A model generated the notes under the pieces. It was given only the letters and a program-made list of their open reading frames with translations, was not told the DNA's origin and made no database searches. The position numbers and the translations under genes were made by a program. This document shows positions 44,022 to 53,217 of a DNA stretch of 64,000 bases, in pieces. The stretch is from Brevibacterium sp. XM4083 (lineage in GTDB: Bacteria; Actinomycetota; Actinomycetes; Actinomycetales; Brevibacteriaceae): positions 310,001 to 374,000 of the forward strand of contig NZ_VFYR02000002.1 in NCBI RefSeq assembly GCF_006489205.2. The letters are read 5' to 3'. Each line of letters starts with the position of its first letter. Within the stretch, counting starts at the first letter, position 1.

Positions 44022-45259
44022 GCCTCCGCCTTTCCGAGGTCGGAGAGCACAGCCGTCAGGGCGGCGCGCAGACCCGTCTCGAGGGTGGTGGGCACATCGT
44101 CAGGGGCGAAGTGCGGGGAGTGATTGCCCGCCGGCGGTTCGTCGCCGTCGAGGGCGGCGGGGGAGTAGCCGCCGAAGAACCAGTAGACGTAGGGCACACC
44201 GAGCGCGTCGCCGAACGCCCCGAAGTCCTCACTGCCGGTCACGGCGGGCACGACGTGGACGTGGTCCTCACCGAGTTCGGCGCCCGCGGCTGAGACGAAG
44301 GCGGCCGTGCGATCGGGATCGTTGACGCAGCGGGGGAAGGAGTGCATCGGTTCGATGAGGGGGTCGGGGGCGCCGGAGGCCGCGGCTTCGGCGCGGACGA
44401 TGCGGTCGACCCGGTCGAGGACGACGGCGCGGACGTCTTCGTCGAAGGTGCGGATGTTGAGGGTGAAGACCGCGGTCTCGGGGATGATGTTCTCCTTGAG
44501 ACCGCCGTGGAAGGTGCCGACGGTGACGACGGCGGTGTCGCGACCCGAGATCTCCCGGGACACGATCGACTGGAGGCGGGTGATCATGAAGGCGCCGAGG
44601 ACGATCGGGTCGATCGCGTTCTCCGGCTGGGAGCCGTGCGCCTGCTTCCCGCGGACCGTGACGCGCAGGGAATCGGACATCGCCATCGCCGTGCCCGAGG
44701 AGACGTAGACGTCACCGGCGCGTCCGGGCCACACGTGCTGACCGTAGACGACCTCGGGATTGACCACGGTCTCCCACAGGCCGTCTGCCAGCATCGCCTT
44801 CGCCCCCGCAGCGGTCTCCTCCCCGGGCTGGAAGAGGAGGACGACGGTGCCCGCCCACGCCTCGCGGTGCTCGGTGAGGAACCGCGCGAGGTAGAGGCCG
44901 ACGGTGATGTGGGTGTCGTGGCCGCACCCGTGCATGACCGGGGTCGTCGTCCCATCAGGCAGGGTGCCCTCGGCGCGGGAGGCGTAGTCGAGTCCGGTGT
45001 CCTCGGCGATCGGCAGTCCGTCCGTGTCGGCGCGGTAGGCGACGACGGGTCCCTCGCCGTTCTCGATGACGGCGACGACGCCGGTGCCGCCGAACGTGTG
45101 CGGAGCGAGACCGAGCCCGGTGAGGAACTCAGCGATCGCTGCCGCCGTCTGCGTCTCGGCCATCGAGAGTTCGGGGGTGCGGTGGAACTGCTGGTAGTCG
45201 GCGACCGCCTCGGCGAGGGAATCGGTGACCGCGGTGCGCAGGCGCGTTGTCAGCGGCAT
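44018..45259 (-). CDS. M20 family amidohydrolase
   Basis: A 413-aa zinc hydrolase of the M20D (HipO/AbgB-like) type. The metal-binding and catalytic motifs are HGCGHDTHI, QPGEETAAGA, and YGQHVWPG. M20D enzymes often remove acyl groups from N-acyl amino acids or indole conjugates; the exact substrate here is unknown. AAAGGA is 6 nt upstream of the start. It lies between the two membrane proteins and the amidase. Confidence 0.9.
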   Translation of the reverse strand: MPLTTRLRTAVTDSLAEAVADYQQFHRTPELSMAETQTAAAIAEFLTGLGLAPHTFGGTGVVAVIENGEGPVVAYRADTDGLPIAEDTGLDYASRAEGTLPDGTTTPVMHGCGHDTHITVGLYLARFLTEHREAWAGTVVLLFQPGEETAAGAKAMLADGLWETVVNPEVVYGQHVWPGRAGDVYVSSGTAMAMSDSLRVTVRGKQAHGSQPENAIDPIVLGAFMITRLQSIVSREISGRDTAVVTVGTFHGGLKENIIPETAVFTLNIRTFDEDVRAVVLDRVDRIVRAEAAASGAPDPLIEPMHSFPRCVNDPDRTAAFVSAAGAELGEDHVHVVPAVTGSEDFGAFGDALGVPYVYWFFGGYSPAALDGDEPPAGNHSPHFAPDDVPTTLETGLRAALTAVLSDLGKAEA

Positions 45260-45286
45260 GGCGTCCTTTCGTGCTCGGTCGGGAGC

Positions 45287-46018
45287 TCAGTTGATCCCGA
45301 CGGTGTCCTCACCTGGGTCATCACGGGAGTCGGTGACCGCCCGGTTCCGGGTGAACCATGTGATGACGATGGTGACAATGACCACAATAGCGACGTCGCC
45401 GGGGGCGAGGACGGGGACGACCGGAATGAGGACGAGGATGACGAGGGCGGCGACGGCCAGCGCGATGATCGTCGACTTCACCTGCCGGAGCGAGACGATG
45501 AGCTGGACGGTGACCCCGCCGAGGATCGCCGGGAGGATGTAGAGCTGGGCGATGAGGGTGATGTTCTCCGGGATGACCGTGACGAGCCACGTGCCGAGGA
45601 CGCCGACGAAGAGGACCATGGAGACGACGTGGATCATCGCGGCCCCGCAGATCGCCATCGTTGCCGCGTACTCGCCCTTCCGGGTGCCCGGCCGCGCCCC
45701 GATCGTGTCCTGGGCGACGATCGCCGAGGGCAGCAGCTTGTTCGCGACGTTGCCGATCATGAACGCCTGGTACATCCCGGCCGGTCCGAGGATGGGGAAG
45801 TACGTCAGCGGTTCGACGATGTAGAAGACGCCGTAGACGGCGAAGACGGCGAGGAACGCGGTGAGGATGTCGCCGAACCCGATGTCGGCGTCGGCGACGA
45901 CGAGGAGGTAGAACGGCACCGAGGTGGCGATGAGGAAGCCGGCGAAGAGCGTGATCGAGCCCCACTTCGTCGTCGTGGCTTCGAACGCCTCATGCGAGGG
46001 AGAGGGAATGACGGACAT
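45287..46018 (-). CDS. Multi-span membrane protein, cassette partner of DUF5058
   Basis: A 243-aa protein with about six hydrophobic spans: residues 21-42, 47-72, 112-140, 147-170, 178-200 and 205-222. The segment GPAGMYQAFMIGNVANKLLP, with polar residues in mid-membrane, recalls nucleoside-recognition (Gate) or YjiG/YjiH-type proteins, but I cannot assign it. A strong GGAGG precedes the ATG, and it starts 10 bp after the DUF5058 stop. Together the two could form one transporter feeding the M20 and amidase enzymes. Confidence 0.75.
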   Translation of the reverse strand: MSVIPSPSHEAFEATTTKWGSITLFAGFLIATSVPFYLLVVADADIGFGDILTAFLAVFAVYGVFYIVEPLTYFPILGPAGMYQAFMIGNVANKLLPSAIVAQDTIGARPGTRKGEYAATMAICGAAMIHVVSMVLFVGVLGTWLVTVIPENITLIAQLYILPAILGGVTVQLIVSLRQVKSTIIALAVAALVILVLIPVVPVLAPGDVAIVVIVTIVITWFTRNRAVTDSRDDPGEDTVGIN

Positions 46019-46028
46019 GGGGCCTCCT

Positions 46029-46775
46029 TCAGGCGTCGGGCATGCCGAGGCCGGCGTAGTGGGCGAAGTAGGCGGCGACGAGACCGGCGAGCACGGAGAT
46101 GCCCAGTCCCCATTCCTTGAGCCATGACTGGCGGAGGACGTGGGCGGCGGCGAGGCAGTTCGCCATCGTCACCGCGGACACGGCGATCGCGATGACGTGG
46201 GTCGGTGACTTCGGGATCTCGCGGAACGTCAGCGCCGCGAACGCCGCGAGCAGCGCGGCTCCGGGCACGAGCGACATGAGCGCGGGATTTATCTTCTCGA
46301 GCTTGTGGGAGCTGCGTTTGAAGATCGGGGTGAGGATGAGCGCCGAGAGCATCCAGCCGGCACCGGAGAGGCTCATCGCCATGAGCGCGACGATGAAGAC
46401 CCCGCGGGTGAAGGTCGCATCGCCGAGGTTGGCGTCCATCGTCCCGGCCGCGATCGAGGCCGAGGCCACCTCGGTGGCGGCGGAGCCGATGAGGCCGACG
46501 CGGACGATGACCGGGGGAGTGCCGAAGAGCGGGAGGAGCGCGATGGCGACGAGGACGACGGCGAGCGAGGGGCCGATCGCCGCGACTCCGCCGGCCCGGA
46601 AGGCGGCGGTGACCTCGGCCTGGCTCATGTCGGCCGAGGCGGCGTTCCGCCGCACCGCGCGCATGTAGATGAGCGATTGGACGACGACGACACCCATGAC
46701 CGACAGCGCGAGGATCCACAGGACCGGGGCGTTGGCCAGGGGCAGATAGTCGGCGGAGGCACTTGCCGTCACCAT
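46029..46775 (-). CDS. DUF5058 family membrane protein
   Basis: A 248-aa membrane protein with six or seven spans. SQAEVTAAFRAGGVAAIGPS, GLIGSAATEVASASIAAG and FTRGVFIVALMAM resemble the DUF5058 family, of unknown function. First gene of the operon: AGGAG lies 7 nt upstream of ATG 46775. An upstream in-frame start at 46817 would add 14 residues. DUF5058 genes often lie beside M20 peptidases, which suggests a role in uptake of their substrates; this is inference. Confidence 0.8.
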   Translation of the reverse strand: MVTASASADYLPLANAPVLWILALSVMGVVVVQSLIYMRAVRRNAASADMSQAEVTAAFRAGGVAAIGPSLAVVLVAIALLPLFGTPPVIVRVGLIGSAATEVASASIAAGTMDANLGDATFTRGVFIVALMAMSLSGAGWMLSALILTPIFKRSSHKLEKINPALMSLVPGAALLAAFAALTFREIPKSPTHVIAIAVSAVTMANCLAAAHVLRQSWLKEWGLGISVLAGLVAAYFAHYAGLGMPDA

Positions 46776-46903
46776 GGTCGGACTCCTCACCTCGGATGCT
46801 TCTTCTCGTGTGAGCAAGATAACCCCAAACGCCGAGGCGGCCCAGAGCCGGCGCGAAACTTCCCATCAGATGAGAAGCCGGCCGTCGTGGCAGAATCGGT
46901 GGC

Positions 46904-47497
46904 ATGCTCTCACCCGTCATCGCCGAGAATCTCGACCGCGCCGAGGCCTGCTGGGTGCAGGCTCTGCGGCATCTCGGACCGCCCGAGGGCAGTGCGCGCT
47001 ATGCCGCGCCGAGCGGCTGCCAGGGCTGGTCGAACCGCGAGCTCGTCAACCACCTCATCGGCGGGGGACTGCGGTACGCGATGCTGCTCGACCAGGACCC
47101 GCCCGCCGAGGTGGAGGCGACGAGGGACCGGGACCACCTCGGCGAGGATCCGCTCGAGGCGTTCTGGACCCATGAGCGCCGTTTCCGCCGTCTCGCCGCC
47201 GACGTCGATCTCACGGTGCCGGTCAGCCACCGGATCGGGAAGATGCCGGGCACCCAGCTCGTGCAGATGCGCATCCTCGAACTCGCCCTCCATGCCGCTG
47301 ACCTCTCCGTGGGCACCGGTGATCCCTGGCCGGTCGATGACGCGCTCGCGGAGTTCATGGCGACCGATCTCGCCGCGCTCATCGTTGAGCTCGGCGACAC
47401 CGGCGGCTATGCCCCGCCGCGGACCGACGCACCGGCGGCGAGTGCGGCCGACCGGGTGCTCCTGTTGTCGGGACGCGCGGTCACACGCCGAGCATGA
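46904..47497 (+). CDS. MDMPI/DinB-like superfamily protein (mycothiol-dependent type)
   Basis: A 197-aa four-helix-bundle protein of the maleylpyruvate isomerase N-terminal-domain / DinB-like group. CQGWSNRELVNHLIGG and MRILELALHAADLSVGTG hold the family metal-binding histidines (first in NHLIG, others in HAADL). Members may use mycothiol as a cofactor, and mycothione reductase is encoded here. The reaction is unknown. A CAGAAT box lies 7 nt upstream of the ATG (leaderless). Its stop abuts the stop of the convergent MFS gene. Confidence 0.75.
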   Translation: MLSPVIAENLDRAEACWVQALRHLGPPEGSARYAAPSGCQGWSNRELVNHLIGGGLRYAMLLDQDPPAEVEATRDRDHLGEDPLEAFWTHERRFRRLAADVDLTVPVSHRIGKMPGTQLVQMRILELALHAADLSVGTGDPWPVDDALAEFMATDLAALIVELGDTGGYAPPRTDAPAASAADRVLLLSGRAVTRRA

Positions 47498-48853
47498 TCA
47501 TGCCTGGGCGGCGGCGCCGCGGACGATGACCTTGTCACGTTCGGGATCGGCGAAGAGCAGGGTGAGCACGGCCGAGACTGCCGCGGCGATGCCGAGGACC
47601 TGGAACGCCGTCGCGTAGCCGAGGCCGGGGCTCGCAGCGGCATCGACGATGAGCCCGGTGACATAGGGACCGACGAGCCCGCCGATGGCCATGAGGGCGA
47701 GGAAGACTCCCAGCGTGCCCGCGGTCTGCTGGGGCGGGCAGATCTCCGAGACCGCGGCATTCGACAGCGGGAGGACGACGACCCCGACGCCGTATCCGAT
47801 CGAGACGATCGCGACCGCAGCGGCCGCGTTCTCGATCGAGGGCAGAAGGCAGAGGATGCCGCCGCCGACGATGACGAGCAGCGAGGGTCCGACGATGCGG
47901 ACGAAGCGTGACGACCAGCCGCGGGCGAGGAGGAAGTCAGAGAGCAGGGTGCCGCCGATGAGGCTGATGAGACCGACGATCGAGGGGATCGCGAGCATCG
48001 ATCCGGCCTCGAGGCGGCTGAAGCCGAGACCGACCTCGAAGTACGACGGCAGCCAGGTGAGGACGACGGTGACGAGGGCGTAGATGCTCGCCACGAGCGG
48101 CACGCCGGTGAGGAAGGTGCGGGTGAGGAGGATCCTCGCCCACGGCACTCGGGGTTCGTCCGAGTCTCTCGCTGCGGTGTCCTCGTCCTCGGCGCCACGC
48201 GCCTTCTTCGCCGGTCCGGTCGCCTTCGCGGGGATGTAGGGTCCGACCTCCCAGAAGCGCAGCCAGAAGACACACCAGACGATGCCGATGACGGCCATCG
48301 TGATGAGCGCGCTGCGCCAGCCGAACGTCACCGAGAGGTACGCGAGCAGGGGAGCGAGGACGATCTTCGCCACCGAGGCGGCGCTGGCGAGCAGTGCACC
48401 CGGGAAGCCGCGGCGAGACGAGGGGTGCCACGAATACGCGGCGGTGTGGATGAGAGCCGAGCTCGGGCCTTCGGCGAAGCCGAGGAGCATCCGGGAGGCG
48501 ATGAGCACGGCGAAGGTCGCGGCGACGACGAGCGGGAGCATGGCGGCTGCCCACACGAGGGCGAGCACGAGGAGGACGGTGCGCAGCGACATCCACCGGT
48601 TGAGGGCGCCGGCGAAGAAGCCGCCGACCGTGAAGGCGAAGAAGAAGAGGCTGCCGACGAGGCCGATCTGGGCGGCGCTGATGCCGAGTTCCTCGCCGAG
48701 CGCCTGCGCGATGATGCCGAAGGCGGCCTTGTCGCCGTAGTTGACGACGTAGAGGACGACGAGCAGGGCCGTGAGCGACCAGGCCTTGCGGCGGGATTCC
48801 GATCCGGCTGTGGCAGCGAGCGCGACAGGGGGAGTGGACTGAGGGTGAACCAT
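47498..48853 (-). CDS. MFS transporter
   Basis: A 451-aa permease with 12 predicted spans in two halves, separated by a long polar loop (KATGPAKKARGAEDEDTAARDSDEP, about residues 205-230). Opening YVVNYGDKAAFG and RMLLGFAEGPSSALIHTAAY are the family A/B-type motifs of the anion/cation (ACS) group for sugar acids or organic anions. Substrate unknown. ATG 48853 is preceded by AAGGACG. A promoter-like pair is at 48912-48941. Confidence 0.87.
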   Translation of the reverse strand: MVHPQSTPPVALAATAGSESRRKAWSLTALLVVLYVVNYGDKAAFGIIAQALGEELGISAAQIGLVGSLFFFAFTVGGFFAGALNRWMSLRTVLLVLALVWAAAMLPLVVAATFAVLIASRMLLGFAEGPSSALIHTAAYSWHPSSRRGFPGALLASAASVAKIVLAPLLAYLSVTFGWRSALITMAVIGIVWCVFWLRFWEVGPYIPAKATGPAKKARGAEDEDTAARDSDEPRVPWARILLTRTFLTGVPLVASIYALVTVVLTWLPSYFEVGLGFSRLEAGSMLAIPSIVGLISLIGGTLLSDFLLARGWSSRFVRIVGPSLLVIVGGGILCLLPSIENAAAAVAIVSIGYGVGVVVLPLSNAAVSEICPPQQTAGTLGVFLALMAIGGLVGPYVTGLIVDAAASPGLGYATAFQVLGIAAAVSAVLTLLFADPERDKVIVRGAAAQA

Positions 48854-48911
48854 GAAGCGTCCTTGCGTCGTGGTGACATCCGACCGATCTCCTGTGGCCG
48901 CGATCACACAC

Positions 48912-48941
48912 ACCCTATTGAACGCTCGTTAGATAAGTCAA
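48912..48941 (-). promoter_or_regulatory. Promoter of MFS transporter gene with internal palindrome
   Basis: Minus strand: TTGACT (48941-48936), 18 bp, TAGGGT (48917-48912). This is the clearest -35/-10 pair in the window. Between them lies AACGAGCGTT, a short palindrome (48921-48930) suited to a TetR-type repressor. Confidence 0.5.
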
Positions 48942-49279
48942 CAGTCCGATGTCTGGTAGTTCCATCGCGATAGATCGACGCTGAAAGCGGCCGAATGGCC
49001 GATGGGACTAGGGGAGTAGTCCGACGACTGGACGTCAAGGACGGTGCACCCGGCAGGACGTCTCAGCCGTTCAGGCCAGCTCGTCACGCAGTCGTCGACC
49101 GCCGAGGCGGTGGAGATGCAGGTGCATGACGCACTGGATGGCATGCAGGCTCCATGTCGACCTGCGGGTTCCACGACCGACGCGAGATGCAGTCGGGGCA
49201 GTGGCCTCATCAGTTTAGTTAACATAATGTATATTATCGGCGCGATACACAGGAGCGCCGGGGATGCGGTGCAATGTGC
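48942..49279. other. Intergenic region without a recognised gene
   Basis: About 340 bp between the MFS promoter and the rpf terminator. Its only odd parts are an AT-rich patch (about 49205-49240, including TTAGTTAACATAATGTATAT) and, on the minus strand near 49075-49150, a phrase reading QCVMHLHLHRLGGRRL in one frame. It might be the remains of a gene, but no intact reading frame supports that. Confidence 0.5.
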
Positions 49280-49318
49280 GTGTGGCCGCGGACAGCTCGA
49301 CGCTGTCCGCGGCCACAC
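49280..49318 (-). terminator. Terminator downstream of the first rpf gene
   Basis: A 17-bp perfect inverted repeat, GTGTGGCCGCGGACAGC / GCTGTCCGCGGCCACAC, with a 5-nt loop. Confidence 0.9.
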
Positions 49319-49334
49319 CATGATCCGACGATCA

Positions 49335-49769
49335 TCAGCTCACGACATAACCGCCGAGGCCGACCTTGCCGGAGTCGTCCGAACCACCGGAGCCACCGCC
49401 GTCGTCAGCAGCGCCGTTCTCCTTCGTCAGGCCGGCTTTCTCACCGCACGTCGGCCAGGCACCGGGTCCCTGTTCCGCCAGCGTCTTCTGGGCGATGCGG
49501 ATCTGCTCCTGCTTGCTCGCCTCATGCGGCATGCCTTCACCGCCGAAGGCCTTCCAGGTCTGCTCCGAGAACTGCAGTCCGCCGTAGTACCCGTTGCCGG
49601 TGTTGATGCTCCAGTCACCACCGGACTCGCATTCGGCGACGCGATCCCAGACGCCGTCGGACTCAGCGGCCTGGGCTGGTGCGCCGAAGCCGACGAGTCC
49701 GGCGGCGGCGATCGCGCCGACACCGGTGAGCAGTGCTGTTCTGCGCAGAGTGGTCGCAGCGTGTTTCAC
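49335..49769 (-). CDS. Resuscitation-promoting factor-like transglycosylase, short
   Basis: A 144-aa secreted muralytic enzyme. A signal peptide (basic KHAATTLRR, hydrophobic core, APAQAAES cleavage) is followed by the Rpf domain: [15 protein letters not shown] with the catalytic Glu, [10 protein letters not shown], and a two-cysteine pair (CES ... WPTCGEK). The tail is a short Gly/Ser/Asp stretch, [12 protein letters not shown] chose GTG 49769 by analogy with the paralogue: both genes share GGAG then ATGAC then GTGAAA, which gives 9-nt spacing. ATG 49778 or 49784 are alternatives. Confidence 0.9.
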   Translation of the reverse strand: MKHAATTLRRTALLTGVGAIAAAGLVGFGAPAQAAESDGVWDRVAECESGGDWSINTGNGYYGGLQFSEQTWKAFGGEGMPHEASKQEQIRIAQKTLAEQGPGAWPTCGEKAGLTKENGAADDGGGSGGSDDSGKVGLGGYVVS

Positions 49770-49815
49770 GAATGTCATCTCCATCGGTCGACTGCATTCG
49801 GTCAAGCGGTTCGGC

Positions 49816-49831
49816 CGTTACCGAACCGTTA
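49816..49831. promoter_or_regulatory. Shared cell-wall direct repeat upstream of first rpf
   Basis: CGTTACCGAACCGTTA: CGTTA repeats at an 11-bp interval. The same 16 bp occur upstream of the second rpf (50766-50781), with a variant upstream of the RlpA-like gene (60019-60034). It is flanked by CGGTTCGG, forming an inverted repeat with CCGAACCG. Confidence 0.55.
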
Positions 49832-49958
49832 TACACGCTAGCGAAGATGAGCACTTCTGTCCGGTGTGCGCGCGTGGGAATCGCCTCAGAGGACGGTCAC
49901 CGTGCCCTGAGTGCCCAGAGTGCGCTGAGTGCACTGACTCCCCCAGCAGACTGCGTGG

Positions 49959-50702
49959 TCAGAAGATCTGGATGACGTGACCGGTGAGGCCGGTGCCGTT
50001 CGGCGGGCTCCCGCCGTCGTCGTCGCCGTTCGACGCGGGTGCGTCGCCGGTGCCCGCCGAGTCATCGGCGGTGTCCTCGGCAGGCGCGTCGGTCGTCGGT
50101 TCCTCCGGTGCCGTCGGCTCCTCGGTCGCTGCTGGTTCGTCCTTGGGCTCCTCGGCCTTCGGTTCTTCAGCCTTGGGCTCCTCAGGCTTCGGTTCCTCAG
50201 CCTTCGGTTCGTCCTTCTTCGGCTCCTCGGGTGCCGGCGGTTCCTCAGCTTTCGGTTCGTCCTTCTTCGGCTCCTCAGCCTTGGGCTCTTCGGCCTTCGC
50301 GTCCTCGTCCTTCGTGGCTTCGGAGGCTCCGCCGTCATCGGCAGCGCCGTTCTCCTTCGTCAGGCCCGCCTTCTTCCCGCACGTGGGCCAGGCGCCGGGA
50401 CCCTGCACGGCGAGTGTCTTCTGCGCGATCCGGATCTGCTCCTCACGGCTGGCTTCGTGCGGCATGCCCTCACCGCCGAAGGCCTTCCATGTCTGCAGCG
50501 AGAACTGCAGACCGCCGTAGTAGCCGTTGCCCGTGTTGATGCTCCAGTCGCCGCTCGACTCGCAGGCGGCGACGCGATCCCACACGCTCTCGGACTCATC
50601 GGCGAGGGCGGGCGCATTCGCCCCGAGGAGACCGGCCGCGGCCAGTGCCCCGGCCCCGACGAGCATCGCAGATCTGCGCAGGAAGGTGCTGACGAGTTTC
50701 AC
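49959..50702 (-). CDS. Resuscitation-promoting factor-like transglycosylase, long
   Basis: A 247-aa paralogue of the neighbouring Rpf. A signal peptide ends near ALADES; the Rpf domain ([25 protein letters not shown]) is almost identical to that of the first gene, with GluCys pair conserved. The C-terminal half is a low-complexity tail of [15 protein letters not shown] repeats, then a Thr/Asp/Ala-rich stretch that ends [10 protein letters not shown]; it could span the wall. GTG 50702 is the preferred start (GGAG at 9 nt); ATG 50711 is the alternative. Confidence 0.9.
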   Translation of the reverse strand: MKLVSTFLRRSAMLVGAGALAAAGLLGANAPALADESESVWDRVAACESSGDWSINTGNGYYGGLQFSLQTWKAFGGEGMPHEASREEQIRIAQKTLAVQGPGAWPTCGKKAGLTKENGAADDGGASEATKDEDAKAEEPKAEEPKKDEPKAEEPPAPEEPKKDEPKAEEPKPEEPKAEEPKAEEPKDEPAATEEPTAPEEPTTDAPAEDTADDSAGTGDAPASNGDDDGGSPPNGTGLTGHVIQIF

Positions 50703-50765
50703 AGTGGTCATCTCCGTTGTGAGGTGGGTGCATGCCCTTGGGAAGGAGCCTCGGACACGGCCGGA

Positions 50766-50781
50766 CGTTACCGAACCGTTA
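50766..50781. promoter_or_regulatory. Shared cell-wall direct repeat upstream of second rpf
   Basis: CGTTACCGAACCGTTA, identical over 16 bp to the copy at 49816-49831, and 64-79 bp upstream of the start. An extra CGGTAA follows 5 bp later. Confidence 0.55.
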
Positions 50782-50829
50782 GAAACGGTAATCGACTTCT
50801 CCGACCGTGTCCATACGGGCACGGAAAGT

Positions 50830-53208
50830 TCACACCTGTACACTCTGCCGGACATAGTCGCCGAGGTGGCGCGCCGTGAGCGTGGCACCGTCGGCGATGA
50901 GTTCGGCAGGAGTGCCGGTGAAGACGACCCGCCCGCCGTCGTGTCCGGCGCCCGGCCCGAGGTCGATGATGTGATCGGCGTGGGCCATGACCGCCTGATG
51001 GTGTTCGATGACGATGACGGTGCGCCCGGCGTCGACGAGGCCGTCGAGCAGCCGCAGGAGGTTCTCGACATCGGCGAGGTGGAGCCCGGTCGACGGCTCG
51101 TCGAGCACGATGACCGACGCGGCGTCGGCGGCCTTCGCCGACAGATGCGCGGCGAGTTTGAGGCGCTGCCGCTCACCGCCGGACAGCGTCGTCAGCGGCT
51201 GGCCCAGACTGATGTAGCCGAGACCGACGTCGACGAGGGCGGCGGCGATCTTCGCGGCCTGCGGGACCTTCGACTCCCCCGCGGAGAAGAAGTCGACCGC
51301 CTCGGCGGCGGGCATGTCGAGGACCTCGCGGATGTTCCTGCCCCCGAACGTGTAGTCGAGCACCGCGGCCTGGAAGCCCTTGCCCTGACAGACATCGCAC
51401 GGGGCGGACATCCCCACCATCATGCCGAGATCCGAATAGATCACGCCGGCCCCGTTGCACACCGGGCAGGCTCCTTCGGAGTTCGCGCTGAAGAGGGCCG
51501 GTTTGACGTCGTTGGCCTTCGCGAACGCCTTGCGGATCGGTTCGAGCATGCCGGTGTACGTTGCCGGGTTGCTCCGTCTCGACCCCTTGATCGGCGTCTG
51601 GTCGATGATGATGACGCCGTCGCGGGTGGCGAGCGAGTTGTCGATGAGCGTGCTCTTGCCCGACCCCGCGACCCCGGTGACGACGGTGAGCACACCGAGG
51701 GGGATGTCGACGTCGACATCGCGGAGATTGTGGCCGTTCGCTCCCCTGATCTCCAGTGCACCGGTCGGTGTGCGCACCGTCTCCTTGAGCGCGGCGGTGA
51801 AGCCGAGATGATCGCCGGTGCGCGTGCCCGACTCCCGCAGACCCGCGACGGTGCCGGTGAAGCAGATCTCTCCCCCGGCGGTGCCGGCCCCGGGACCGAG
51901 GTCGACGACATGGTCGGCGATGCCGATCGTCTCCGGTTTGTGCTCGACGACGAGGACGGTGTTGCCCTTGTCGCGCAGCTGCAGGAGCAGACGGTTCATC
52001 GACTCGATGTCGTGGGGGTGGAGGCCGATCGTCGGTTCGTCGAAGACATACGTGACGTCGGTGAGTGCGGAGCCGAGATGGCGGACGAGCTTGATCCGCT
52101 GGGCCTCTCCCCCGGACAGCGATCCTGATGAGCGGTCGAGGGAGAGGTAGCCGAGACCGATGTCGACGAAGGCCTGCACGGTCTCTTTGAGGGAGGCGAC
52201 GAGCGGTGCGACACCGGGGTCGTCGATCTCATCGAGCCACGCGGTCAGGTCCGAGATCTCCATCGCGCACACCTCGGCGATGGACGCACCGGCGAGCAGC
52301 GAGGACCGCGCTACCGCGTTGAGCCTGGTCCCGTGGCACTCGGGGCACTCGGTGAAGACGACGGCACGGTCGACGAACTCCCGGATGTGCTTCTGCATGC
52401 CGTCCCGGTCCTTGGACAGGAAGGACTTCCGGATCTTCGGGATGAGGCTGTCGTAGGTGAGGTTCGTCCCGTTGACGACGATCTTCTCCCCCTCGAGATC
52501 GAGCAGGGCGCGACGCTGCGCGGCGGTGAACTCGGCGACGGGGACGTCGGGGTCGAAGAACCCGGACTCCGCGTAGAAGCGAACGGACCAGCCGCCGACC
52601 TTGAATCCGGGGACGGTGATCGCCCCCTCGTTGATCGACTTCGTCTCGTCGATGATCTGCGTGACGTCGATGTCGGTGGCCGTGCCCATGCCCTCGCAGT
52701 GCGGGCACATGCCGCCGTTGACGCTGAATTCGCGCCGTTCGACCTCCTTGGCATCGCCCTTGACCGTCGTCACCGCGCCCTTGCCGCTGATCGTCGCGAC
52801 GTTGAACGAGTAGGCGTTCGGGGAGCCGAGGTTCGGTTCGGCGAGCCGGGAGTAGAGGATCCGCAGCTTCGCGTTGATGTCGCTCACGGTGCCCACCGTC
52901 GAGCGCGGGTTCGCCCCGATCCGCTCCTGGTCGACGAGGATCGCCGTCGTCAGGCCCTCGAGGACGTCGACGTCGGGCCTGGCCATCTGCGGCATGAACC
53001 CTTGGACGAAGGCGCTGTAGGTCTCGTTGATCATCCGCTGCGACTCCGCGGCGATCGTGCCGAAGACGAGTGAGCTCTTGCCCGACCCGGAGACACCGGT
53101 GAACACGGTGAGCCGGCGTTTGGGCAGGTCGACGGAGACGTCACGGAGATTGTTCTCCCGGGCCCCGCGCACCCGGATGAGGTCATGGCTGTCCGCTGCC
53201 TGGGTCAT
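50830..53208 (-). CDS. UvrA-like ABC protein, short class (DrrC/UvrA2 type)
   Basis: A 792-aa protein with two ABC domains: Walker [10 protein letters not shown] and GVAGSGKST, signatures [11 protein letters not shown] and [11 protein letters not shown], and two CxxC zinc modules (CPHCEG; CPVCNG...CDVCQG). It lacks the UvrB-binding region of full UvrA (about 950 residues), like DrrC and UvrA2 proteins linked to resistance against DNA-binding drugs. It starts 9 bp after the VOC stop, so it is the last gene of the operon from the putrescine oxidase. Confidence 0.88.
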   Translation of the reverse strand: MTQAADSHDLIRVRGARENNLRDVSVDLPKRRLTVFTGVSGSGKSSLVFGTIAAESQRMINETYSAFVQGFMPQMARPDVDVLEGLTTAILVDQERIGANPRSTVGTVSDINAKLRILYSRLAEPNLGSPNAYSFNVATISGKGAVTTVKGDAKEVERREFSVNGGMCPHCEGMGTATDIDVTQIIDETKSINEGAITVPGFKVGGWSVRFYAESGFFDPDVPVAEFTAAQRRALLDLEGEKIVVNGTNLTYDSLIPKIRKSFLSKDRDGMQKHIREFVDRAVVFTECPECHGTRLNAVARSSLLAGASIAEVCAMEISDLTAWLDEIDDPGVAPLVASLKETVQAFVDIGLGYLSLDRSSGSLSGGEAQRIKLVRHLGSALTDVTYVFDEPTIGLHPHDIESMNRLLLQLRDKGNTVLVVEHKPETIGIADHVVDLGPGAGTAGGEICFTGTVAGLRESGTRTGDHLGFTAALKETVRTPTGALEIRGANGHNLRDVDVDIPLGVLTVVTGVAGSGKSTLIDNSLATRDGVIIIDQTPIKGSRRSNPATYTGMLEPIRKAFAKANDVKPALFSANSEGACPVCNGAGVIYSDLGMMVGMSAPCDVCQGKGFQAAVLDYTFGGRNIREVLDMPAAEAVDFFSAGESKVPQAAKIAAALVDVGLGYISLGQPLTTLSGGERQRLKLAAHLSAKAADAASVIVLDEPSTGLHLADVENLLRLLDGLVDAGRTVIVIEHHQAVMAHADHIIDLGPGAGHDGGRVVFTGTPAELIADGATLTARHLGDYVRQSVQV

Positions 53209-53217
53209 CTCAGCCCT

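Noticed and set aside
44342..46120. 592-codon open frame on the plus strand, Asp/Gly/Arg-rich
   Set aside because: Antisense to the M20 and membrane-protein genes, whose motifs are clear.
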